From Desulforhopalus sp. IMCC35007 (GTDB lineage: Bacteria > Desulfobacterota > Desulfobulbia > Desulfobulbales > Desulfocapsaceae): a stretch of DNA of 64,000 nucleotides. Of this stretch, positions 16,825 through 25,143 are shown one piece after another. The stretch's first letter is position 1; the number at the start of each line of letters is the position of its first letter. The stretch is from contig NZ_SWCN01000021.1 of the NCBI RefSeq assembly GCF_005116575.1, positions 32,416 to 96,415 on the forward strand, given 5' to 3'. The translations under genes were made by a program, and so were the position numbers. A model generated the notes under the pieces. The model worked only from the letters and a program-made list of their open reading frames with translations, did no database searches and was not told the origin of the DNA.

Positions 16825-18099
16825 GTGAAAATTGCAAAGTATTCCTTTGGTACAGGTGATCGTTTTGGCCATCAGGGTAAGGCCCAACTCGCCGCTGTGG
16901 TAAAAGCTAAAGGTTTGGGGCTTGACCTTGCCATTGTCTGGAATAAATCCCACCGGGAGCACACCATTATTGGTACAGGTCAGCAGGCGTTGCGGGTAGA
17001 GGCGGACAGTGCGGTAAAAGCCTTGGGCTATAAAGGCCAGTACCTGGTGGACGCGGACCATATCGGCCTTGGTACTGTGGATTTTTTCATGGAATGCAGT
17101 GATTTCTTCACCCTTGATGTCGCAGATTTTATAGGGAAACCGGCAAATGCTGAGAGTCTTGCCGCATTTAAGGAGAAAATGAGCACCTTTATCGGCAGCC
17201 TGGAGATACCGGGGATTGCGCGTCCCCTTACAATCACCTCTGAACTCATTGATCGTGCTGCGAAAAAATATCTTTATGCAGCCCAGGAGGCGGCAAAAAT
17301 CTATCGCCATATCCTGGAAAAAAAGAAGGGGAGGGAGTTTGTAACAGAGGTGTCCATGGACGAAACCGCAGAGCCGCAGAGCCCTGTAGAGATGCTTTTT
17401 ATCCTTGCAGCACTTGCAGAGGAAAAGGTTCCCCTGCAGACGATTGCTCCAAAGTTTTCCGGTCGCTTTAATAAAGGGGTCGATTACATTGGGGATGTTG
17501 AGCAGTTTGCCCGGGAATTTGAAGAAGATCTGTGCGTCATCAAATATGCAGTCAAACATTTCGGCCTGCCAGAAGACCTGAAGTTGAGTATTCATTCGGG
17601 AAGTGACAAATTCACCATCTACGCTCCTATACGGAAACTTATTCGCAAGCACGATGCAGGCATCCACGTGAAAACCGCCGGTACCACATGGCTTGAAGAA
17701 CTGATTGGCCTTGCTGAAGCAGGAGGTGAGGGGCTTGCCATCGCCAAGCAGGTGTACGGTGCATCCTATCAGCGCTTTGATGAACTCTGCACCCCATACC
17801 TCTCGGTGATTGATATTAATCGTCAGGCCTTGCCGACTCCTGATACCGTGAACGGCTGGACAAGTGAGCAATATGTCAATGCCCTGCGCCACGATCAATC
17901 CTGTCCGGAATACGATGTGAATGTACGTCAGCTTCTCCATGTCGGCTACAAGGTGGCTGCAGAAATGGGTGAGACCTATTTAGCTGCCCTTGTGGCCAAT
18001 GAAGAGATTGTGGCCAAAAATGTATGTGAGAATCTTTTTGATCGGCACCTTGTCCCCCTGTTTCTGGATAAGGGAGATAACAAAAAAGAGAGGTCGTGA
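16825..18099 (+). CDS. uxaE: Tagaturonate epimerase UxaE
   Basis: Recognised as the UxaE family, which interconverts D-tagaturonate and D-fructuronate so that galacturonate can join the glucuronate route. About 424 aa. Landmarks are FGTGDRFGHQGKAQL at the N-terminus, VDADHIGLGTVDFF, FFTLDVADFIG, LSIHSGSDKFTIY and HVKTAGTTWLEELIGLAEA (shortened: VKTAGTTWLEE). The His/Asp-rich motifs suit a metal-dependent epimerase. Start: GTG at 16825 sits 6-7 bases after GGAGGAG; an ATG at 16786 has no ribosome site and is rejected. It overlaps the next gene by one base. Its partner in the pathway is UxaC at 13244. Confidence 0.88.
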   Translation: MKIAKYSFGTGDRFGHQGKAQLAAVVKAKGLGLDLAIVWNKSHREHTIIGTGQQALRVEADSAVKALGYKGQYLVDADHIGLGTVDFFMECSDFFTLDVADFIGKPANAESLAAFKEKMSTFIGSLEIPGIARPLTITSELIDRAAKKYLYAAQEAAKIYRHILEKKKGREFVTEVSMDETAEPQSPVEMLFILAALAEEKVPLQTIAPKFSGRFNKGVDYIGDVEQFAREFEEDLCVIKYAVKHFGLPEDLKLSIHSGSDKFTIYAPIRKLIRKHDAGIHVKTAGTTWLEELIGLAEAGGEGLAIAKQVYGASYQRFDELCTPYLSVIDINRQALPTPDTVNGWTSEQYVNALRHDQSCPEYDVNVRQLLHVGYKVAAEMGETYLAALVANEEIVAKNVCENLFDRHLVPLFLDKGDNKKERS

Positions 18100-19163
18100 T
18101 GGTAGAAAGAGCAATACGTTTTGGTGTGGCAGGTCCCGGGTCCATAGGCCATTCACACTGTCAGGCTATCCAGGAGGCCTCCGGAGCGGAGCTGGTGGCT
18201 GTTTTGGGTCGGGATACAGAGAAGACGAAAGGGTTTGCCTTCACCTATGGTATTATGCCATACACTGACCTTGATCAGTTTTTAACTGCAGCAAGGCTTG
18301 ATGCGCTCACAATCGCCACCCCTTCAGGGGCGCATTTGGAGATTGCTGTAAAGGCCGCGCAGAGAGGGATCCATGTTCTCTGCGAAAAGCCTATAGAAAC
18401 GACATCTACAAAGTCGAGTGCAATGATCAAGGCCTGCCGGGAGGCAGGAGTCCAACTTGGAGTATTTTTCCAGGCCCGCTTTGATCCCTGTACAATACTT
18501 GCAAAACAGGCAATAGAAGATGGGCGTCTCGGGAAGATCCTTCTCGCCAGTTGTCAGATGCGCTGGGCACGTGATCAGGCCTATTACGATTCGGCTCCCT
18601 GGCGAGGGACCTGGGAGCTTGATGGTGGGGGCTGCCTGATGAACCAGGGGATTCATAGCATTGATCTGTTGCTCCACCTTGCAGGAGACGCGCTTGCCGT
18701 CTCTGCCTTTCAAGGCCCACTCACCCATCAGCGAATCGAGGTCGAAGATAACCTCTGCGCTACGGTCCGTTTCGCAAATGGCGCCATTGGAACAATTGAA
18801 ACCTCAACGTCCTGCAATCCCGGTCTTCCCCGGCGGGTTGAAATTTCCGGTGAAAAAGGGACCATTTGTATTGAAGATAACCGTATTGTTCGCTGGCAGT
18901 TTGCAGAGACACTACCGGAAGATACCGAGATAAGGCGCAGGTACACAGCAGCTTCAGATAGTGCTGGTGGGGCGTCAGATCCAAAGGCTATTGGTCTATC
19001 CGGTCACCGGCAGGTTGTAGAGGATTTTGTCACGAGCATCCAGACAGCGACTGCCCCCTGCGTCAGCGGGGAAGAAGGAAAAAGATCAGTGGATTTTATC
19101 TGTTCTGTGTATGAATCGATGCGTCAGGGGGGGCTCGTTGTAAACATCCCTAGGCGGAGTTGA
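18099..19163 (+). CDS. Gfo/Idh/MocA family oxidoreductase (second copy)
   Basis: 354-aa NAD(P)-dependent oxidoreductase. It has the nucleotide motif GVAGPGSIGHSH near residue 10, the signature CEKPIETT with the catalytic Lys, and GGGCLMNQGIHSIDLLLHLAG with the usual His/Asp. It is coupled to uxaE by a one-base overlap (TGATG), so it most likely acts on the same compounds. It is a candidate for an aldonate or ketouronate oxidoreductase such as a fructuronate/tagaturonate reductase. It is clearly a different subgroup from the copy at 4180. Substrate not determinable from sequence. Confidence 0.88.
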   Translation: MVERAIRFGVAGPGSIGHSHCQAIQEASGAELVAVLGRDTEKTKGFAFTYGIMPYTDLDQFLTAARLDALTIATPSGAHLEIAVKAAQRGIHVLCEKPIETTSTKSSAMIKACREAGVQLGVFFQARFDPCTILAKQAIEDGRLGKILLASCQMRWARDQAYYDSAPWRGTWELDGGGCLMNQGIHSIDLLLHLAGDALAVSAFQGPLTHQRIEVEDNLCATVRFANGAIGTIETSTSCNPGLPRRVEISGEKGTICIEDNRIVRWQFAETLPEDTEIRRRYTAASDSAGGASDPKAIGLSGHRQVVEDFVTSIQTATAPCVSGEEGKRSVDFICSVYESMRQGGLVVNIPRRS

Positions 19164-19226
19164 CAAGACAGAGAACGATTCAGATCAAAGCTAGAAAAAT
19201 ATATTTATCACAAAGGAGATATTGTC

Positions 19227-20126
19227 ATGGCAGATGGAGTAAAACCCCAAATAGGATTCATCGGTTTAGGTCTCATGGGTTCAGCAATGGTGCAGCGTCT
19301 ACAGGATCTGGGTTATGACCTCACCGTGGTGGCCCATCGCAATCGAGCCCCTATTGAAAAAGCGGTTTCCAGAGGTGCAAAAGAAGTGAAGACACCGGCA
19401 GAAGTGGCTAAAAACAGTGAGATTATCATGCTCTGTGTCGACACCAGTGCGGCTGTCGAGGCGGTGATGCGTGGGGAAAACGGTGTTCTGGAAGGACTGC
19501 AGGCAGGAAGTGTTGTTATCGATTTTGGCACCTCGATTCCGGCAGGTACAAGGGCACTGGCCGCCGAATGCGAGAAAAAGGGAGCCACTATGCTCGACGC
19601 TCCACTTGGTCGTACCCCCGCCCAGGCGGTAGATGGCCTGCTCAATATTATGACGGCTGGAAAAACGGAAGACTTTGAGCGGGTAAAGCCGGTGCTGGAG
19701 GATCTGGGGGAAAATGTTTTCCATGTAGGTCCCATCGGTGCCGGTCATACTCTCAAGCTCATTAATAATTTCTTTGGTATGACCATGGCCTGTGCCATGT
19801 CTGAGGCCTTTGCAATGGCCGATCTTGCGGGACTGGACCGGGGGACTTTATACAATGTTATGTCAGCAGGACCACTCAAGTCCGGGATGATGGAGTTTAT
19901 TAAAATTGGTGCCGTGGATAAAAAGCCGGAAAATATGGCCTTTTCCATTGCCAACGCAGGTAAAGACGTCGGCTATTATTCAAAGATGGCGGATGACTTT
20001 GGTGTACCCAGCCTGATGTCACCATCGGTCAAAAGTACTCTGGGTCTTGCCAAGGCCTCAGGCTATGGCGAGAAAATGGTCCCCGAAATGGTGGACTTCA
20101 TCGCTGATATTTTTAAAAAAGACTAA
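19227..20126 (+). CDS. Beta-hydroxyacid dehydrogenase family, YihU-like
   Basis: 299-aa member of the 3-hydroxyisobutyrate/tartronate-semialdehyde dehydrogenase family. The cofactor motif is GFIGLGLMGSAM; the catalytic Lys is in GHTLKLINN. The substrate loop reads DAPLGRT instead of the usual DAPVSGG of 3-hydroxyisobutyrate and tartronate semialdehyde enzymes. E. coli YihU, a sulfolactaldehyde/succinate-semialdehyde reductase, has the comparable DVPVGRT, so this protein belongs nearer to that subgroup. It might reduce a small aldehyde acid produced by an aldolase. The ATG follows AAAGGAG at good spacing. Confidence 0.87.
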   Translation: MADGVKPQIGFIGLGLMGSAMVQRLQDLGYDLTVVAHRNRAPIEKAVSRGAKEVKTPAEVAKNSEIIMLCVDTSAAVEAVMRGENGVLEGLQAGSVVIDFGTSIPAGTRALAAECEKKGATMLDAPLGRTPAQAVDGLLNIMTAGKTEDFERVKPVLEDLGENVFHVGPIGAGHTLKLINNFFGMTMACAMSEAFAMADLAGLDRGTLYNVMSAGPLKSGMMEFIKIGAVDKKPENMAFSIANAGKDVGYYSKMADDFGVPSLMSPSVKSTLGLAKASGYGEKMVPEMVDFIADIFKKD

Positions 20127-20132
20127 ACGGGA

Positions 20133-21350
20133 GTGGTCGCAAAAAAACATGGTAGTCACTCAATAGTGGCTGCCTGTTTTATGATTCAGGCCGTTGGGGT
20201 CGGATGTTTTGTCACATACGGGGTCTTTTTTAACTCCCTGATGGAAGAGCTCCACTGGTCGAGAGCTGTTATTTCCGGTGCGTCATCCTCCGCCTATTTT
20301 TTGAGCGGTCTGTTTGCCATTCTGGTTGGTCGTCTCAGCGATATTTACGGCTCGAGAAAGTTGATGGGCGGGGCTGCACTCTTTTTTGGTGCGGGTTTCA
20401 TCCTGATGTCGCAGGTACAGGAGATCTGGCAACTGTATCTGTTTTACGGACTGATCTTTGGTATAGGTCTCAGTGCGGTTGATGTTATTGCCCTGACAAC
20501 CACAGCCAGATGGTTTTCTGTTTCCCGGGGCTTTATGACGGGAATTGTCAAAGTGGGCACCGGTGCCGGGCAATTTTTACTCCCTTTTCTGGCGAGTATT
20601 CTGATCGCTTCCTATGGCTGGCGTCAGGCTTATGTCCTTCTCGGGGCCGGGGCTCTGGTTTTTCTTTTTGCCCTTGCACAGTGGCTTCAAATTGAGCCTG
20701 ATCGGAGTTGTCAGTCCCAGCCTGCAATAGTTTCCAGGTCTCTGGATGGGCCTCCTGCAGCCATAAGTTTAACGGCCAGACAGGCCGTTCGTTCTTCCCA
20801 GATGTGGCTTCTCTGCGGCTCGTATCTGCTCCTGGTATTTTGTCTGCTGATTATTTTGGTACATATTGTCCCCCATGCCTCAGATATTGGTCTTTCGCCA
20901 AAGACGGCTGCAGGGGTACTTTCCACCATCGGAGCGGTCAGTATGATAGGTCGATTTATAAGTGGTATTGCCATTGACCGCATTGGCAGTAAGGCGATTT
21001 TAGTTGCCAGTATCCTCATTCTTATTTCTGCGCTATTGTGGTTAAGAATTGCCGATTGCCAGTGGATGCTCTACCTGTTTGCCTCTGTTTATGGTCTCGC
21101 TCACGGTAGTTTCTTTACGGCTATTTCACCCATGGTGGCTGAAATTTTTGGTATAGCAGCCCACGGGGCTATCTTCGGTATTGTCGTGTTTGCTGGAACC
21201 ACGGGAGGAGCAATCGGTCCGGTGATCGCAGGAAAAATATTCGATGTATCTGGAAGCTACGCCCCTGTCTTTATCATGATCACTGTCGCAGCCTGTATCA
21301 GCTTGGGGCTGACCCTGTTCCTTAAACCCGCAAGACTGGTGCAGAACTGA
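20133..21350 (+). CDS. MFS transporter, oxalate/formate antiporter-like
   Basis: 405-aa inner-membrane major facilitator with about 12 hydrophobic segments. Landmarks are YGVFFNSLMEELHWSRAVIS at the end of helix 1 (typical of the OFA/monocarboxylate branch), GRLSDIYGSRKLM between helices 2 and 3, and GIAIDRIGSKA in the second half. It follows the YihU-like dehydrogenase by 6 bases. A monocarboxylate or sugar-acid substrate is likely. The GTG start at 20133 is tentative because GGGAG lies too close; no better in-frame start was found. Confidence 0.87.
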   Translation: MVAKKHGSHSIVAACFMIQAVGVGCFVTYGVFFNSLMEELHWSRAVISGASSSAYFLSGLFAILVGRLSDIYGSRKLMGGAALFFGAGFILMSQVQEIWQLYLFYGLIFGIGLSAVDVIALTTTARWFSVSRGFMTGIVKVGTGAGQFLLPFLASILIASYGWRQAYVLLGAGALVFLFALAQWLQIEPDRSCQSQPAIVSRSLDGPPAAISLTARQAVRSSQMWLLCGSYLLLVFCLLIILVHIVPHASDIGLSPKTAAGVLSTIGAVSMIGRFISGIAIDRIGSKAILVASILILISALLWLRIADCQWMLYLFASVYGLAHGSFFTAISPMVAEIFGIAAHGAIFGIVVFAGTTGGAIGPVIAGKIFDVSGSYAPVFIMITVAACISLGLTLFLKPARLVQN

Positions 21351-21438
21351 ACGAAGGTGCCTGATCTGCTGGATTGAGGTGTTTTTGAAAAAAGAGTCTT
21401 TCCTCTTTAAACCCAATGATAATAAAGGAGAAAATGTA

Positions 21439-21777
21439 ATGGGTGTTATAAAACAAGCAGAAGTGGCAAAGGAAGAAATTGGTATAAAACGGCACAGGTA
21501 TCTGACCCATACAGACAACCTTATGATGGTGGTGATTGATTTTGAGGATGGGCCAACCGATGAACCGGATCCACCCCACAGCCATCCCCATGAACAGGTT
21601 TCCTATGTTGCAAGCGGTGAGGTCCTGTTTTTCCTCGATGGAGTCCCTACAAAACTCATCCCTGGTGATATGTTCACCGTGCCACCTGATGTCCCTCATT
21701 CTGTGCAACTGCTGACAGCTTCGGTGAGATTGGTCGACACCTTTACTCCACTAAGAGAAGATTTTATGTCTGCTTGA
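21439..21777 (+). CDS. kdgF: Small cupin, KdgF-like
   Basis: 112-aa single-domain cupin. The ATG at 21439 follows AAAGGAG. Metal-binding motif 1 is PHSHPHEQVSYV (three His plus Glu) and motif 2 ends in PPDVPHSV. The terminal stretch VDTFTPLREDFM closely resembles the end of KdgF proteins (V-x-x-F-x-P-x-R-E-D). KdgF speeds conversion of 4,5-unsaturated uronates to the linear ketone used by KduI, and KduI is in the same cluster, so the family call fits. It could also be an uncharacterised sugar-binding cupin. It ends the catabolic cluster. Confidence 0.75.
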   Translation: MGVIKQAEVAKEEIGIKRHRYLTHTDNLMMVVIDFEDGPTDEPDPPHSHPHEQVSYVASGEVLFFLDGVPTKLIPGDMFTVPPDVPHSVQLLTASVRLVDTFTPLREDFMSA

Positions 21778-21802
21778 TTGTTTTTACGGGCATTGTTGTT
21801 CA

Positions 21803-21831
21803 AGGCCAACACCACTCTATGGTGTTGGCCT
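21803..21831 (+). repeat. Perfect hairpin closing the sugar-acid cluster
   Basis: Arms AGGCCAACACCA (21803-21814) and TGGTGTTGGCCT (21820-21831) pair perfectly around a 5-base loop, 25 bases after the cupin stop. There is no T-run after it, like the hairpins at 1140 and 4021. It probably marks the 3' end or a processing site of the long transcript. Confidence 0.75.
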
Positions 21832-22200
21832 GTGAGGCTGTCCGAGAATACCTTTTCCCCTAAATTTTCATTAAAGCCGGAAAAAATTGTCTCAGAATAT
21901 CCATATATGCCTCCACCAATTTTGCCTTGATTTGAGAGGAAATCACTATTTTGGGACAACCACCCAGGGTATTCAGCCAACATTGTACTTTGCTGGTCAT
22001 TTAACGTGCGTCTTTGGGCTTTAATGATCGGTGATGGCAAAGTCAAGAAAAAGCCCCTCTCTTGTTTTATCTCCAATTTTTTCACCACTTTCCCGCAAAT
22101 TCTTGGCCTATCTCCTTGTGAAATAAAAAATCCTGGCGCATAATACAAAAGATAACAGTTGATTGAAGCATATAAATCCATCTCAGAGGGAGGGGGGAGT
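21832..22200. other. Non-coding gap between the catabolic cluster and the FadL gene
   Basis: About 370 bases with no convincing gene on either strand. Several stretches read like decayed coding sequence on the minus strand, and GGCTGTCC next to the hairpin resembles insertion-sequence ends, but no complete transposase frame or paired terminal repeat could be seen. It may be a degenerate mobile-element remnant. A purine-rich GAGGGAGGGGGG at the right edge is the ribosome site of the next gene. Confidence 0.35.
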
Positions 22201-23478
22201 ATGGGGGGAGATTGTTCACGCTTGTTACTGGCGCAATGGAAAGTGGTAATTTCTGTTGGTTGTATTGTTTTTTTATTTATCGCGGGTCAACAGACGGTGC
22301 TTGGTGCCGGTTATCAGATACCGAATCAGTCCACACGGGCTGTTGGGATTGCGGGGGCGACCATTGCCTTTGGTGAAGGGCCTGATGTTTCCTATTATAA
22401 TCCGGCAAATATGAGTTTCTTAGATGATGTCGGAATGCTTGAAACCAGCATGACCCTGTTGAATCTGCCTTCCGTTGAGTATACGGATAACCGCAGTCCT
22501 CTGCTGAATGGGTCTTCGGAGACGGAGATGTTTTATTTGCCGATCGCCCATTTCACCTCGACAGATTACCATAATTTTCGTTTTGGTTTTTCTCTCATCT
22601 ATCCCTATGGTCTGGCAAAACGCTGGGAACAACCCTATCCGGCCGCCACCGCAGGAGAGTTTTCCCTTGATGTGATTGAATTTAACCCCACTTTTTCCTA
22701 CAAAATTGCTGAGACCTTCAGCTTAGGTGGTGGTGTGCGTTTTATTTACGCCGATGGTGAGGTGAGCAACGGGGCTTCGGGGCTGAGCCGGGACCAGGAT
22801 GGAGACGATACCCAGGTGGGTTATAATCTGGCGGCGACCTTTCGCCCAGTAAAAAACTGGCGACTGGCGGCCACCTACAGGTCTGAGGTTAACCTGAATC
22901 TTGAAGGGGATGCAACTCTTCTTGCGTCGGTGGACGGAATGCAGGCTTTTGCCTACACGGGCTCAGGTGATCTGGACGTCACCTTGCCTGCAGTTTTCAG
23001 CCTGGCAACTTCATACACAATCAGGATGTTTACCCTTGAGGTGGCATGGAACAGGACATTCTGGTCTGCTGTGGAAAATTTCGATTTTCAATACGACCAG
23101 TCATTTTTAGGGACACCTTTTGACGGTTTTGACCGGCCGCTTGCTAAAAACTGGGATGACAGTGATGCTCTGCGCTTTGGCTTGACCTGGCAGATTCTTG
23201 ATTCCCTGGAGGCAACCCTTGGGTTCGCCATCGATGAGACACCGGTCGGTGAACAAAACCTCGGCTTTGAGTTGCCGGACTCTGACTCGTACATGTATTC
23301 CGCAGGGATTCGATACGATTTTACCGAGCGCTTCGGTCTGGGTATCTCTTATATGTACCATCACACGACAACCCGGTCGGTTTCAAATGATGCTGTTGCC
23401 GGCATACCGGGCATCGACGGGAAATTCAAAGAGGGTGGCGCCCATGCCCTCAACATAGGGGCAGTCTGGAGGTTTTAA
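22201..23478 (+). CDS. OmpP1/FadL/TodX family outer-membrane channel
   Basis: Outer-membrane beta-barrel of about 425 aa for hydrophobic compounds such as long-chain fatty acids or aromatics. A signal peptide with hydrophobic core ISVGCIVFLFIAG ends before AGYQIPNQSTRAVGIAGA, the typical mature N-terminus that plugs the barrel, followed by VSYYNPANMSFL (the family N-P-A motif). Alternating aromatic strands run to the C-terminal phenylalanine (NIGAVWRF), as expected for outer-membrane insertion. ATG 22201 is chosen because it follows a very strong ribosome site and starts the signal peptide; an ATG at 22159 is rejected. Confidence 0.9.
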   Translation: MGGDCSRLLLAQWKVVISVGCIVFLFIAGQQTVLGAGYQIPNQSTRAVGIAGATIAFGEGPDVSYYNPANMSFLDDVGMLETSMTLLNLPSVEYTDNRSPLLNGSSETEMFYLPIAHFTSTDYHNFRFGFSLIYPYGLAKRWEQPYPAATAGEFSLDVIEFNPTFSYKIAETFSLGGGVRFIYADGEVSNGASGLSRDQDGDDTQVGYNLAATFRPVKNWRLAATYRSEVNLNLEGDATLLASVDGMQAFAYTGSGDLDVTLPAVFSLATSYTIRMFTLEVAWNRTFWSAVENFDFQYDQSFLGTPFDGFDRPLAKNWDDSDALRFGLTWQILDSLEATLGFAIDETPVGEQNLGFELPDSDSYMYSAGIRYDFTERFGLGISYMYHHTTTRSVSNDAVAGIPGIDGKFKEGGAHALNIGAVWRF

Positions 23479-23637
23479 CGGTGGAATTGTACACCGGATA
23501 GGTTTCCCCTTTTCAGGTTGCCTGAGTCACTGCACGCATACTCAATGCATATCATACCAGAGCGACACAGCGGCTGAAGCTTCTCGCCTCTCTCCATGTC
23601 AATAACAACAAATGTAATGAGCAAAAAGGTGAAGATT

Positions 23638-25143
23638 ATGCACAACGGAAGTTCAGAATTTGACCTTGATAGCAGACAGACACTACTGGAAAAAGCCACT
23701 CTCTACAGTAAACCCTGTTCTTTTAGGACGGGAGAGTTGATTATGTCTCCGGTGGAAGGGGGCAAGGCCTTCTACTATGTGGGGAAAGGTTCTGTGGAGG
23801 TGAGTTATAAGGATCAGAATGATACCAGGATTACGGTGGCACTGATCGGCGAAGGAGAGTTTTTTGGTGAGATCGGATTCTTTGATGGTGAGAGCCGTGT
23901 TCGTGATATCAAGGCCAATAGTGATGTGGAAGTCGGTATTTTTGACCAGACAACCATGGACACTATGCAAAAGCAGGACCCACGGCTTTATATGGATTTT
24001 CTGGTCTATATGACCCGGAAGATCTGTAGGAAATTCAGACGCATTGCCGGAGAACGCGAGCCGGTTCACAGTTATGCGGATTCTCTTGCAACCAGACGCT
24101 CGGTACGATATAGCGACTCAAAGCCATTACCTCCCAGTCTTATACATTCAAAAGGCTGGCATTTTATCAGCTCCAGGATGGAAAAGTGTAAGGCGGGGCT
24201 TTTTGATATTTCCCATCAGTTACAGCAAAAAGAAGCCCGAGGGGAACGTGATGAACCACTGGAGCGCCAGTGTATTAATCTGGTCGTGGAATTGAACGGC
24301 TCCCTTGGGGATTTCCAACAGGCAATGCAGGGCAGTGGCTATGAAGAAGTGATGTGGGGCTATGTCTTTAAAGAGTTCTATCCCTATCTCATGAGGAGTC
24401 AATTTGCAGAACGTGCTTACTTTAAACCTAAAGGCTATGCGGGTGACTTTCTCATGATGGAACATATCTACGCCAATATCCCGAAGGGAGAAGGGCGGCT
24501 GGGGGAACTGATTGACATCTTCTGCCTGGAACGCCCCGGTTCTCTGGCTATTCATGGCAGAAGACAACTCATTAAACAAGAGTTAAGCCGGATCAGTGAC
24601 GAACTCCACCAGCGTGGGGAAAAGACAAGAATCATGAACCTTGCCTGCGGCCCAAACAGAGAGCTTTTTGATTTTCTGGAGCAATGCGAGCATACCGAGT
24701 CTGTAGAAGCTCTCTGTGTGGATATTGATGCCGAGGCTCTCCGCTATACCAATCAGTATGTCAATGTTTTCCCCCATATGGCCTCCATTCGGCTCATGAG
24801 TGAGAATGTTATCAAATGGTCCCTTGGCAGGGTTTCCCATGAGATGGGGGAAATGGATATCATCTATTCTGCCGGGCTGTGTGATTATCTTGATATCAGA
24901 TTATTTCGGGCCCTGGTCACTCAGTGCTACAAGCATCTCAGACCGGGAGGCTCGCTTCTGCTGGGAAATTTCACCGCCTACCCCGATTCACTGTTTCTTG
25001 ATAAGATTCTCAAGTGGGAACTTATTTACCGCAATGCAGAGGATTTAAAAGAAATATTCGCCCCCACACCCTTTGGCGAAAATGTGACGATTCTGGCAGA
25101 AAAAGAAAATGTGAATCTTTTTGCACTTGCGACCAAGGTATGA
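23638..25143 (+). CDS. Cyclic-nucleotide-binding domain fused to a SAM-dependent methyltransferase
   Basis: About 501 aa. Residues about 15-135 are a cNMP-binding (CRP-like) domain with a phosphate-binding cassette GEFFGEIGFFDGESRVRD at 73-90 that keeps the key Gly-Glu and Arg. There is no DNA-binding HTH. A mainly helical linker follows (140-325), then a Rossmann methyltransferase domain with motif I as MNLACGPNRE (333-342), an acidic motif II CVDIDAEAL, and LRPGGSLLLGN. It would be a cytoplasmic methyltransferase gated by cAMP or cGMP; target unknown. It overlaps the next gene by 4 bases (ATGA). ATG 23638 is preferred for its AAGGTGAAG site; 23596 and 23617 are in frame. Confidence 0.85.
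   Translation: MHNGSSEFDLDSRQTLLEKATLYSKPCSFRTGELIMSPVEGGKAFYYVGKGSVEVSYKDQNDTRITVALIGEGEFFGEIGFFDGESRVRDIKANSDVEVGIFDQTTMDTMQKQDPRLYMDFLVYMTRKICRKFRRIAGEREPVHSYADSLATRRSVRYSDSKPLPPSLIHSKGWHFISSRMEKCKAGLFDISHQLQQKEARGERDEPLERQCINLVVELNGSLGDFQQAMQGSGYEEVMWGYVFKEFYPYLMRSQFAERAYFKPKGYAGDFLMMEHIYANIPKGEGRLGELIDIFCLERPGSLAIHGRRQLIKQELSRISDELHQRGEKTRIMNLACGPNRELFDFLEQCEHTESVEALCVDIDAEALRYTNQYVNVFPHMASIRLMSENVIKWSLGRVSHEMGEMDIIYSAGLCDYLDIRLFRALVTQCYKHLRPGGSLLLGNFTAYPDSLFLDKILKWELIYRNAEDLKEIFAPTPFGENVTILAEKENVNLFALATKV

Noticed and set aside
16762..17940. 392-codon minus-strand frame opposite uxaE
   Set aside because: Composition is random (Cys- and His-rich), no motif, and the + strand encodes UxaE.
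19227..20126. A full sulfoquinovose (sulfo-ED) pathway
   Set aside because: Although an SDR, an Eda-type aldolase and a YihU-like enzyme are present, UxaC, UxaE, KduI, GntK and Gnd point to uronates, and no sulfoquinovosidase or sulfogluconate dehydratase is present.
21696..22181. 161-codon minus-strand frame in the gap before fadL
   Set aside because: It overlaps the cupin gene and has no family features. It is kept only as a possible remnant in the gap entry.
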